Source of the DNA: Zavarzinia aquatilis
GTDB lineage: Bacteria; Pseudomonadota; Alphaproteobacteria; Zavarziniales; Zavarziniaceae
Length of the DNA: 64,000 nucleotides
NCBI RefSeq assembly: GCF_003173035.1
Contig: NZ_QGLE01000006.1
Location: 124,578-188,577, forward strand
Direction of reading: 5' to 3'
Each line of letters starts with the position of its first letter. Position 1 is the first letter of the stretch. Shown here in pieces: positions 17,977-25,062 of this stretch. The translations under genes and the position numbers were made by a program. The notes under the pieces were generated by a model. The model had not been told where the DNA came from. It worked only from the letters and a program-made list of their open reading frames with translations, and made no database searches.

Positions 17977-18999
17977 TCACTTGTCGCGATCGAAGACCGG
18001 CTCGCGCCGCTCGCGGGTCTCGCGCAGGCGCGCGGGCAATGGAGCAAGCGGGGGAAGAGCGGGCGGGGGAAGAGCGGGCGGGGCAGGAGCAGGCGGCGCC
18101 GGCTCGGCGGGCGCGGCTTCGGCGGGTGGAAGGGTCGGCGCCGCGACCGGGGCTTCCGGCGGCGGTTCGACGACGGGTGCCGGTTCGGCCGGCTCCGCGC
18201 CCTTGCCCCGGCGGATGCTGGCGGCGAAAAGCGCGATCATCAGGGCAAGGCCGGCGATGACGCCCCAGAAGGCGGGGCCGGCCCAGACTTCCCCGAAACT
18301 CTCGATCCGGGCGCCGGCCGGGTTGCTCTTGGCATAGCCGATGGTGACCGCCTCGCCCTCGCGGTAGGTATCCCGCGGCACGCTGGTGTCGGTATAGTCG
18401 ACGATGCGGCCGTCGCCGGTGCGGAAACGGACGACCGGCGCGCCATTGTCGAGGGCGATCACCCGGCCCTCCGTGCGCGGGAAGCGGTTCAGCGTGTCGA
18501 CCACCGCCGCATAGTCCTGCCAGGCAAGATAGACGAGTCCGAAGGCGACGAGGAACAGCGGCAGGCGGATCAGCAGATGCAGCCGGGGCAATTCCTCCGG
18601 CCTGCGGCGGCGCGAGGTCGCCATGCCAAGGCCGACGACGATACCCAGAAGACCGCCGCCGACCGGGATCGCGGACGGTCCCCAGACCGCCATCAGGTCG
18701 CCGGTTTCGGCGAGGTCCGGGCGGCCCGGCGGATAGATCAGATGGACGGGCGCGCCGGTCGCGACCTCCGGCCGCTTCACCGGCGGCAGTTTCACCTCGA
18801 TACGCTGGCCTTCGTCGGTGACGAAACCGGCGACAGGCAGATAGCCGTCGCCCGCCGGGTCGGGGTCGAAACGCTGGATCTGGCCAATGACATCTTCCGC
18901 CGCGGCGCTGCGCTTGAAGGTGGCGATGCCGTCCTCCGCCCCCAGCCAGGTGAAGATGGCGCCCGCCACGACAAGCAGCAATCCGGTCAGGCGAAACAT
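17977..18999 (-). CDS. DUF3592 membrane protein with proline-rich tail
   Basis: 340 residues. Two DUF3592-type units are visible, one between N-terminal membrane segment LTGLLLVVAGAIFTWLG and about residue 110, the second after a central membrane region (LIRLPLFLVAFGLVYLAWQDY), followed by FWGVIAGLALMIALFAASI. The last 90 residues are a Pro/Ala/Glu-rich low-complexity tail ending in basic RLRETRERREP. It lies just downstream of a second, single-unit DUF3592 gene with which it probably forms an operon. Function of the family is not established; extracytoplasmic beta-rich domains are likely. Confidence 0.75.
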   Translation of the reverse strand: MFRLTGLLLVVAGAIFTWLGAEDGIATFKRSAAAEDVIGQIQRFDPDPAGDGYLPVAGFVTDEGQRIEVKLPPVKRPEVATGAPVHLIYPPGRPDLAETGDLMAVWGPSAIPVGGGLLGIVVGLGMATSRRRRPEELPRLHLLIRLPLFLVAFGLVYLAWQDYAAVVDTLNRFPRTEGRVIALDNGAPVVRFRTGDGRIVDYTDTSVPRDTYREGEAVTIGYAKSNPAGARIESFGEVWAGPAFWGVIAGLALMIALFAASIRRGKGAEPAEPAPVVEPPPEAPVAAPTLPPAEAAPAEPAPPAPAPPALPPPALPPLAPLPARLRETRERREPVFDRDK

Positions 19000-19060
19000 G
19001 CGGCGGGCTCTCTCTCGGGGGGCGCGGATGGGGGATGATGGTCCGGGCGCGGGGCCGGGA

Positions 19061-19483
19061 TCAAGTGCGGCGACGGACCAGGGCTAGAATGACCACGCCG
19101 AGGACGGTGAAGATCGCGCCGATGCCGCCGAACACGAGGCTGAGCAGATGGCGGGTGAAGAACCCGCCGAAGGCCGCCATCTCCGGCGCGGCCGGGTCGT
19201 AGTCGACCTCGACGCTCTCGCCGATGGCATAGGCCGGCGGCTGGGCGCAGGTGGATGAGGTCAGCTCGATCCAGCGGCCGTCCCGGGTCGAAAAACCGAC
19301 GACGGGGCAATAGAGGGTGCGGCCGGGGCCACTCGAGCTGCGGCCACCCGCGGTCTCGTAGCGCAGCACGCTGCCCGTGGCTTTTTCCGCCCCGCCGCGC
19401 CCCGCCTGCAGCCACAGGGCAAGACCCAGGGTGGCGAGGAAGACGAGGCCCATGGCGATGAGGATGCGCGGGATCCAGATCAT
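19061..19483 (-). CDS. DUF3592 membrane protein, single unit
   Basis: 140 residues: an N-terminal membrane segment (ILIAMGLVFLATLGLALWLQ), a DUF3592 beta-domain (CPVVGFSTRDGRWIELTSS, GESVEVDYDPAAPEMAAFGG) and a C-terminal membrane segment (LVFGGIGAIFTVLGVVILALV). The middle matches the repeat seen twice in the gene downstream (PVAGFVTDEGQRIEV, APVHLIYPPGRPDLAETG). The two genes are 61 bases apart on the same strand, so a duplicated membrane pair is the simplest reading. Function unknown. Confidence 0.75.
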   Translation of the reverse strand: MIWIPRILIAMGLVFLATLGLALWLQAGRGGAEKATGSVLRYETAGGRSSSGPGRTLYCPVVGFSTRDGRWIELTSSTCAQPPAYAIGESVEVDYDPAAPEMAAFGGFFTRHLLSLVFGGIGAIFTVLGVVILALVRRRT

Positions 19484-19508
19484 GGCACCCCCGCCCCCCG
19501 CCGCGCGG

Positions 19509-20180
19509 TCAGGCGGCGTCGGCCGACTTCACGAGGTCCTTCGACCGCGCGCGCAGGCCGTTGATCAGAAGGTCGATGACGCCAACCGCCTCGCGCTCCA
19601 GCTTGTCGAGGGTCAGGCCCGAGAACAGCTGCGGATAGCGGAACTTGAAGGTCGCCGACTGGATCATCTCGGCGGTGAAATTCACGTCGTCGATGTCGAA
19701 TTCGCCGGTCGCATTGCCCATGGCCAGGATTTCCGCGATCAGCGAACGCACCCGGGCGAGGCCCTCGTTGGCGACATGGGGCCGCTCGCGCGCCACGATC
19801 TCGGCCATCTCGATCCAGTGCTGGTCCTTTTCCAGCTCCTGATAGGTGATCAGCATCTGTTCCATCAGGAAGCTGCGCAGCCGCTCCACCGCCGGGACGT
19901 TGGGCCGGCGCACCACTTCGCGCAGCCGCTCCGCCGTGCGGATGAAGCTCTGCCGGGCGATCTCCTCGGCGATGTCGAGCTTCGACATGAAGTAACGATA
20001 GAGGTTGCCGGCCGACATCTTGCAGTCGCTGGCCAGCTCCGCCATCGTCGTCTTGCCATAGCCATAGCGCGCCAGCCGCTCCATGGCGGCGGCGATGATC
20101 GCCTGCTTGATTTCTTCGTGACGCTTCATCCCGGTGGCAGTTTTAGCGGCTGAATCCTGAACGCTCAACATAGTGTTCAT
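19509..20180 (-). CDS. TetR-family transcriptional regulator
   Basis: About 223 residues. TetR HTH near the N-terminus: IKQAIIAAAMERLARYGYGK, TTMAELASDCKMSAGNLYRY, FMSKLDIAEEIA. The C-terminal helical ligand domain is acidic and Met-rich (FLMEQMLITYQELEKDQHW). Possible starts are ATGs at 20180, 20171 and 20129; I use the first. A near-perfect 22-bp palindrome lies 10 bases upstream and fits autorepression and control of the divergent YciI/EVE pair. Ligand unknown. Confidence 0.88.
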   Translation of the reverse strand: MNTMLSVQDSAAKTATGMKRHEEIKQAIIAAAMERLARYGYGKTTMAELASDCKMSAGNLYRYFMSKLDIAEEIARQSFIRTAERLREVVRRPNVPAVERLRSFLMEQMLITYQELEKDQHWIEMAEIVARERPHVANEGLARVRSLIAEILAMGNATGEFDIDDVNFTAEMIQSATFKFRYPQLFSGLTLDKLEREAVGVIDLLINGLRARSKDLVKSADAA

Positions 20181-20190
20181 GCCTGCGGGG

Positions 20191-20212
20191 CCGAATTTGC
20201 AAGCAAAATCGG
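20191..20212. promoter_or_regulatory. Candidate TetR operator
   Basis: CCGAATTTGC and GCAAAATCGG match as an inverted repeat at nine of ten positions around a 2-bp spacer, in the 124-base gap between the TetR gene and the divergent YciI gene. Size and symmetry fit a TetR dimer site. Confidence 0.55.
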
Positions 20213-20304
20213 CATGTTGCACAGCAGCATGGAAATCTTTCATGCCTCCGTTCAAATCTGGTGTCATCTTGCGGGACGAAAAGGGATTCGTAAGGGTAGC
20301 TGCC

Positions 20305-20598
20305 ATGCTTTTCGCCGTGATCTGTACCGACAAGCCGGGCGGGATGGATATCCGTCTCGCCAACCGCCCGGCCCATATCGACTGGCTGAAGGCGCCGGAC
20401 AGCAGGATCCGCATTGCCGGCCCCTTCACCACCGAGGATGGCGCCGCCATGACCGGCAGCCTGCTGGTGATCGAGGCGGACAGTCTCGAGGATGCCCGCG
20501 CCTATTGCGCCGGTGACCCCTATGCCCGGGCCGGGCTGTTTTCCGCGGTCGAGATCAAGCCGTGGAAATGGGTGATCGGCCAGCCGGCGGAGGTGTGA
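20305..20598 (+). CDS. YciI-family protein
   Basis: 97 residues of the YciI/dimeric ferredoxin-like fold: LFAVICTDKPGGMDIRLANR, PAHIDWLKAP, AGPFTTEDGAAMTGSLLVIE, GDPYARAGLFSAVEIKPWKW. The conserved His in PAHIDWL and Asp in GDPYARAGLF are the residues proposed as the active-site pair in the family. The biochemical role is mostly unknown. It is the first gene of a pair with the EVE-domain gene, one base between stop and start. The frame is open for 44 codons upstream, but the family starts at this ATG. Confidence 0.88.
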   Translation: MLFAVICTDKPGGMDIRLANRPAHIDWLKAPDSRIRIAGPFTTEDGAAMTGSLLVIEADSLEDARAYCAGDPYARAGLFSAVEIKPWKWVIGQPAEV

Positions 20599-20599
20599 G

Positions 20600-21013
20600 A
20601 TGGCGCATTGGCTGGTGAAATCCGAACCCGGCGCCTGGTCGTGGGACGATCAGATGCGCGACGGCACCACCTTCTGGTCGGGGGTGCGCAACTATCAGGC
20701 CTCGAATAATCTGAAGGCCATGAAGATCGGCGACCGCTGCTTCTTCTACCATTCGGTCAGCGAGAAGAAGATCGTCGGCGTGGTCGAGGTGGTGAAGGAA
20801 TATTACCCCGACCACACGGACGAATCGGGGCGTTTCGGCATGGTCGACCTCAAGGCGGTGAAGCCGCTGGTCACGCCGGTCAGCCTCGATCAGGTCAAGG
20901 ACGATCCCCGGCTGAACCATCTCGCCCTCGTCAAGCAGTCGCGCCTGTCGGTCATGCCGGTCGACGACGCGGCCTGGGATCTGATCTGCCAGCTGGGCGG
21001 CATCACGGCCTGA
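20600..21013 (+). CDS. EVE-domain protein
   Basis: 137 residues, nearly all one EVE domain: HWLVKSEPGAWSWDDQM, FWSGVRNYQASNNLKAMKIGD, CFFYHSVSEKKIVGVVEVVKEYYPD. EVE/PUA-like domains bind modified bases in RNA or DNA. Some EVE proteins sit in defence systems, but this stand-alone alphaproteobacterial form paired with YciI is a widespread housekeeping neighbour. It runs convergently with the ThiE-like gene, their 3' ends overlapping by 11 bases. Confidence 0.92.
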   Translation: MAHWLVKSEPGAWSWDDQMRDGTTFWSGVRNYQASNNLKAMKIGDRCFFYHSVSEKKIVGVVEVVKEYYPDHTDESGRFGMVDLKAVKPLVTPVSLDQVKDDPRLNHLALVKQSRLSVMPVDDAAWDLICQLGGITA

Positions 21014-21596
21014 AGGCGCCGATCGCCGCGATGCCGATGGCGCCGCTGCCCATGAGGCGCGCCGCCGTCGCCCCGTCGATCCCGCCGAGGGCATAGACCG
21101 GCAATCCCGCCCGCCGCGCGAGCCCGGCGAAGCGGACAACACCGAGGCAGGGCGCCCCCGGGTGGCTCTGCGTCGGCAGTACGGGCGACAGCAGCGCGGC
21201 GGCGACCCCGGCGCGGCGCGCCCGGATCAGCGCAGGTAGCGAATGGGCGGCCGCGGTGGCGAAGCCCCGCACCCGGATCGGCAGCCGCCTCTCCGGCCAG
21301 TGCACGCCGTCCGCCTTCAGGCACCGGGCCAGCATCGGATCGCCCGCGACCAGCAGCACGAGGCGCCGGCGCCGGCACAACGCGGCGAGTTCGACGCCCA
21401 GCGTCAGGCGCTGGCCCGCCGGCAGGTCGCCGTCGCGCAGGATGACGATGCTGCCCGCCGGCAGGCCGGCGGCCGCGGCCAGCGGATCGGGCAGGCGCAG
21501 CCGGTCGGTCAGCATGACGAGAGGCGGCAAATGGCGCCTTCCGCCATGGCGGGCATTGAGGCGCCGGGCGGCGGTTGCTAGGGTTCTGTCCATCAT
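21003..21596 (-). CDS. Degenerate thiamine phosphate synthase-like (ThiE/TenI) protein
   Basis: About 197 residues of the ThiE/TenI TIM-barrel family: LPPLVMLTDRLRLPDP, VILRDGDLPAG, LKADGVHWPERRLP, LLSPVLPTQSHPGAPCLG, then the phosphate-binding end PVYALGGIDGATAARLMGSGAIG. Several substrate-loop residues differ from canonical ThiE (no R-x-K after ILR, WPE in place of the usual GQ-D after GVH), so it may be a TenI-like homologue rather than an active synthase. Two ATGs (21596, 21593) are possible starts; the first would overlap the start codon of the divergent yggS. No TPP riboswitch is seen nearby. Confidence 0.72.
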   Translation of the reverse strand: MMDRTLATAARRLNARHGGRRHLPPLVMLTDRLRLPDPLAAAAGLPAGSIVILRDGDLPAGQRLTLGVELAALCRRRRLVLLVAGDPMLARCLKADGVHWPERRLPIRVRGFATAAAHSLPALIRARRAGVAAALLSPVLPTQSHPGAPCLGVVRFAGLARRAGLPVYALGGIDGATAARLMGSGAIGIAAIGAFRP

Positions 21597-22290
21597 GACG
21601 CTGTCCGATTCACCCGAAACCGTCGCCGATCGCCTCGCGCGTGTCGAGCACCGCATCGCCAAGGCCGCCCGCGGCATCGGCCGCGACCCCGCCGCCGTCA
21701 AACTGGTCGCGGTCTCCAAGACCCATGACGCCGAGGCGGTGCGCGCGGCGCTGGCCGCCGGCCACCGCCGCTTCGGCGAGAACCGGGTGCAGGAGGCGGA
21801 GGGCAAGTTTCCCGACCTGAAGGCGGAATATCCCGATCTCGAACTGCATCTGATCGGACCCCTGCAGACCAACAAGGCGAAACACGCGGTCGCCCTGTTC
21901 GACGTGATCGAATCCGTCGACCGCGAGAAGGTCGCTGCCGCCATCGCCGAAGCCTCGGAAAAACTGGGCCGGCGTCCGCGCTGCTTCATCCAGGTGAACA
22001 CCGGCGAGGAGCCGCAGAAGGCCGGTTGCCTGCCGGCCGAGACCGACGCGCTGGTCGCCCTGTGCCGCGATACCCATCGCCTCGATGTCGTTGGCCTGAT
22101 GTGCATTCCGCCGGCCGATGACGAGCCGTCACTGCATTTCGCCCTGCTGGCCAAGCTCGCCGCCCGCAACGGGCTGAAGGAACTGTCCATGGGCATGTCG
22201 GGCGATTACGAGGTGGCGGTGCGCCTCGGCGCGACCTATGTCCGCGTCGGCACGGCGATCTTCGGCGCGCGGGATTACACCCCGGCGTGA
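21595..22290 (+). CDS. YggS/PROSC-family pyridoxal phosphate homeostasis protein
   Basis: 231-residue alanine-racemase-like barrel that binds PLP without known enzymatic turnover and buffers free PLP. The PLP lysine is in VKLVAVSKTHDAEAV, followed by GHRRFGENRVQEAEGKF. Further family marks are LHLIGPLQTNKAK, FIQVNTGEEPQKAGC, GLMCIPP and LSMGMSGDYEVAVRLGATYVRVG. Length is normal. Its ATG overlaps the divergent ThiE-like gene's first ATG, so the two genes have essentially no separate promoter region. The 3' end overlaps the convergent L,D-transpeptidase-like gene by 16 bases. Confidence 0.95.
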   Translation: MTLSDSPETVADRLARVEHRIAKAARGIGRDPAAVKLVAVSKTHDAEAVRAALAAGHRRFGENRVQEAEGKFPDLKAEYPDLELHLIGPLQTNKAKHAVALFDVIESVDREKVAAAIAEASEKLGRRPRCFIQVNTGEEPQKAGCLPAETDALVALCRDTHRLDVVGLMCIPPADDEPSLHFALLAKLAARNGLKELSMGMSGDYEVAVRLGATYVRVGTAIFGARDYTPA

Positions 22291-22778
22291 ACGATCAGGC
22301 GGCTGTCCGCCGACAGATGCGCCAGCAGCCAGAGAAGATCGTCCTGCCCGAAGGCGACGCAGCCGGCGGTCGGCCCGCCATCCGGCCGTTTCAGGTGCAG
22401 GAAGATGGCGCTGCCCCGGCCGGGCAGCGGCGGATCGTCGTTATGGCCGACGACGACGACGAGATCGTAGAGATGGTCCTCCCGCCACATCGCTTCGTGG
22501 CTGGCGGGAAAGGGCAGCCTGACCGGGCGGTTGTAGGCTGGATGCTCCGGCGCGTCGCACCAGCCGTCATCGGGGGCGATGGGGGTGACCGGCAGGGCGC
22601 AGGCGGGCGCCGCCAGCCGGTCCGGACGATAGAACACGCGGCGCAGGGGCCAGGTGCCGACCGGCGTGCCGCCGTCGCCTTCCCGCTTGTCCGCGACCAT
22701 GCCGGCCCGGCCGAGGCTGACCGCGAAGGCACGGCCGGCGAAGCGGACGATGCCGTCCGGGAAGACCTCGATATCCAT
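22275..22778 (-). CDS. L,D-transpeptidase (YkuD)-like protein without signal peptide
   Basis: 167 residues. The catalytic end is visible: AIFLHLKRPDGGPTAGCVAF, with Cys in a TAGC context instead of the usual SHGC, an upstream HxK and the GVVV-like YDLVVVVGHNDDP stretch. VADKREGDGGTPVGTWPLR is the family entry motif. There is no signal peptide or membrane segment, so either it acts in the cytoplasm or it is an untypical member (the G-P-T-A-G-C variant is common in short alphaproteobacterial members). The ATG overlaps the stop of the glutamate-synthase-domain gene by one base (TGATG), so translation is coupled. Confidence 0.8.
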   Translation of the reverse strand: MDIEVFPDGIVRFAGRAFAVSLGRAGMVADKREGDGGTPVGTWPLRRVFYRPDRLAAPACALPVTPIAPDDGWCDAPEHPAYNRPVRLPFPASHEAMWREDHLYDLVVVVGHNDDPPLPGRGSAIFLHLKRPDGGPTAGCVAFGQDDLLWLLAHLSADSRLIVHAGV

Positions 22779-24409
22779 CACGCCGCATCCATCGGCGCCG
22801 CGTCGAAACTGTCGGCCCGGGCCATTTCCCAGCTCGATTTGTAAAAGTCGCTGGTCACGCCGCCTTCGATCAGGGCGCCCGGACGCATCCCGAAATGGAT
22901 CTGCGAGAACAGGCGGATCTCGGTCGAGGAGATGCGGCGGGCGAGGTGATGGGGCCCGAGTTTCGACGGATGGTCGAGGCCGGCGGCGGCCAGCATCTCG
23001 GCGAGGGCCTTCATCGTGTTGCGGTGGAAGCTGCGCACCCGCTCCGCCTTGTCGGGCACGACGAGGGCGCGCTGGCGCAAGGGGTCCTGGGTCGCGACAC
23101 CGGTCGGGCAGCGGTTGGTGTGGCACGACTGGGACTGGATGCAGCCGATGGCGAACATGAAGCCGCGGGCGGCATTCACCCAGTCGGCGCCCAGCGCCAG
23201 CAGGCTGGCGATGTCGAAGGCGGAGACGACCTTGCCGGCGGCGCCGATCCTGATCTTGTCGCGAAGGCCAGCGCCGATCAGCGTGTTGTGGACGAACAGC
23301 AGGCCTTCGCGCAGGGGCACGCCGAGGTGATCGGTGAATTCCACCGGGGCGGCGCCGGTGCCCCCTTCCTTGCCGTCGACGACGATGAAATCGGGCAGGA
23401 TGCCGGTCTCCAGCATCGCCTTCACGATGCCCATGAATTCCCAGGGATGACCGATGCACAGCTTGAAGCCGACCGGCTTGCCGTCGGAGAGGTCGCGCAG
23501 GGTCTCGATGAACTGCAGCAATTCGACCGGGGTCGAGAAGGCGGAATGCCGGCTGGGCGAGACGCAGTCGGCGCCCATGGGCACGCCCCGGGTCGCCGCG
23601 ATCTCGGCGCTGACCTTATGCGCGGGCAGGATGCCGCCGTGGCCGGGCTTGGCGCCCTGGCTCATCTTGATCTCGACCATCTTCACCTGCGGGTCGCGCG
23701 CCTGGGCGGCGAATTTCGCCGGATCGAAATGGCCATCCGCGGCACGGCAGCCGAAATAGCCGCTGCCCAGTTCCCAGATCAGGTCGCCGCCGTTTTCGCG
23801 GTGATAGGGGCTGATGCTGCCCTCGCCGGTGTCATGGGCGAAGCCGCCCATCTTCGCGCCCTTGTTCAGGGCGCGGATCGCATTGGCCGACAGGGCGCCG
23901 AAGCTCATGGCCGAGATGTTGAAGACCGAGGCGGAATAGGGTTGCCGGCACTGCGGCCCGCCCACGGTCACGCGAAAGCCGGCGGGATCGGCGAGCGGCG
24001 CCGGGCGCACCGAATGGCTGATGAACTCATAACCCTCGCCATAGACGTCCGACAGCGTGCCGAAGGGTTTTTCCCCACCCTCGTTCTTGGCCCTGGCATA
24101 GACCAGGCTGCGCTGGGCGCGGGAGAAGGGCACCTCCTCGTCGTCGTCCTCCAGCAGGTACTGGCGGATTTCCGGCCGGATCGCCTCGGCCATGTAGCGG
24201 ATATGGCCGATGACCGGATAATTGCGCCGGACGGCATGGCGCGGCTGGATCAGGTCGTGGATGCCGATGCCGGTCAGGATCAGGGCGGCGAGGGTGAAGG
24301 GCCACAGACCGTCGACCGCGCCAAGGAAAGGCAGGGAAAGCACGGCGAAAGCGGCGATCAGGGCGAAGGCGGCGTAGCGGCTGAACAGCGAGACGTGCAT
24401 GGGGGGCAT
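22778..24409 (-). CDS. FMN-binding glutamate synthase domain protein, membrane-anchored
   Basis: 543 residues. Two N-terminal hydrophobic segments (AFALIAAFAVLSLPFLG, LWPFTLAALILTGIGI) precede the GltS FMN/2-oxoglutarate barrel: MSFGALSANAIRALNKGA, HDTGEGSISPYH, MSQGAKPGHGGILPAHKVS and VVDGKEGGTGAAPVEF. A cysteine cluster CIQSQSCHTNRCPTG matches the 3Fe-4S site of GltB. The amidotransferase and GltB C-terminal domains are absent, so this is the short FMN-binding glutamate-synthase-family form, whose physiological reaction is unsettled. A GAGGGAAAG Shine-Dalgarno precedes the ATG. It diverges from a P-II gene, hinting at nitrogen metabolism. Confidence 0.9.
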   Translation of the reverse strand: MPPMHVSLFSRYAAFALIAAFAVLSLPFLGAVDGLWPFTLAALILTGIGIHDLIQPRHAVRRNYPVIGHIRYMAEAIRPEIRQYLLEDDDEEVPFSRAQRSLVYARAKNEGGEKPFGTLSDVYGEGYEFISHSVRPAPLADPAGFRVTVGGPQCRQPYSASVFNISAMSFGALSANAIRALNKGAKMGGFAHDTGEGSISPYHRENGGDLIWELGSGYFGCRAADGHFDPAKFAAQARDPQVKMVEIKMSQGAKPGHGGILPAHKVSAEIAATRGVPMGADCVSPSRHSAFSTPVELLQFIETLRDLSDGKPVGFKLCIGHPWEFMGIVKAMLETGILPDFIVVDGKEGGTGAAPVEFTDHLGVPLREGLLFVHNTLIGAGLRDKIRIGAAGKVVSAFDIASLLALGADWVNAARGFMFAIGCIQSQSCHTNRCPTGVATQDPLRQRALVVPDKAERVRSFHRNTMKALAEMLAAAGLDHPSKLGPHHLARRISSTEIRLFSQIHFGMRPGALIEGGVTSDFYKSSWEMARADSFDAAPMDAA

Positions 24410-24546
24410 GGCTTTCCCTCTTTGGGACCGATTCCGGCGGGCGCAGGGACAACATAATCAAAGCCGCGCCGAAATGCCCTGCACTTAGCCCTACCCAGCG
24501 ACCGACCCCGGGCCTAGAATTCCCTGAACCGTTCCAAAGCGTGCCC

Positions 24547-24885
24547 ATGAAACTGATCATCGCCGTCATCAAGTCGTTCAAGCTGGAGCCGGTGCGCGCC
24601 GCGCTGGACGCCATCGGGGTTCACGGCATGACGGTGGCCGAGGCCGTCGGCTTCGGCCGCTCCCACGGGCATACCGAAGTCTATCGCTCGGCCGAATATC
24701 AGATCGCCTTCGTGCCCAAGCTGCGCCTCGACATCGCGGTCGATGACGAGAAGGTGGCGCCCGCGCTTGAGGCGATCGAGCGCACGGCCCGCACCGGCAA
24801 GCTGGGCGACGGCAAACTCTTCGTCGTCGAACTGGACGACGCCGTTCGCATCCGCACCGGCGAGCGGGGCTCGCAATCCATCTGA
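24547..24885 (+). CDS. P-II family nitrogen regulatory protein
   Basis: 112 residues collinear with GlnB/GlnK: MKLIIAVIKSFKLEPVRAAL, then VGFGRSHGHTEVYRSAEYQI (T-loop) and GKLGDGKLFVVELDDAVRIR (C signature). The uridylylation tyrosine position in the T-loop (AEY) is kept. Gln39 of E. coli GlnB, which contacts Mg-ATP and 2-oxoglutarate, is a serine here (GFGRS). GlnB-like length and the RTGERGSQSI end suggest a signalling P-II with altered ligand sensing. I use the ATG at 24547; a GTG six bases before is possible. The last codons and stop are repeated three more times downstream. It diverges from the glutamate-synthase-domain gene. Confidence 0.88.
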   Translation: MKLIIAVIKSFKLEPVRAALDAIGVHGMTVAEAVGFGRSHGHTEVYRSAEYQIAFVPKLRLDIAVDDEKVAPALEAIERTARTGKLGDGKLFVVELDDAVRIRTGERGSQSI

Positions 24886-24977
24886 ACTGGCGAGCGGGGC
24901 TCGCAATCCATCTGAACTGGCGAGCGGGGCTCGCAATCCATCTGAACTGGCGAGCCGGGCTCGCAGTCGATCTGACG
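24859..24977 (+). repeat. 30-bp tandem repeat copying the P-II 3' end
   Basis: Four head-to-tail units of 30 bases (the last degenerate). Each contains a small perfect hairpin GCGAGC-GGG-GCTCGC. The first unit is the coding end of the P-II gene with its TGA. Because the period is ten codons, every copy reads TGERGSQSI-stop in the P-II frame, so four stops stand in line. Consistent with slipped-strand duplication of the gene end. Confidence 0.85.
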
Positions 24978-25062
24978 CGCGCCGGTCCGCAAGCTGCCGC
25001 AAACCCTTGCCAGCCGCCCCTCGCGGCTTATCCTGCATTTCCGGTTCTTCAGGAGGTTGGCG

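Noticed and set aside
20600-21013. EVE-domain gene as part of a defence system
   Set aside because: The neighbours (YciI, ThiE-like, yggS) are housekeeping; no nuclease or McrBC-like gene is adjacent.
21003-21596. TPP riboswitch near the ThiE-like gene or thiD
   Set aside because: I found no CTGAGA or the other conserved TPP-aptamer segments upstream of either gene.
24859-24977. CRISPR array
   Set aside because: The repeats are head to tail with no spacers, include a gene end, and no cas gene is near.
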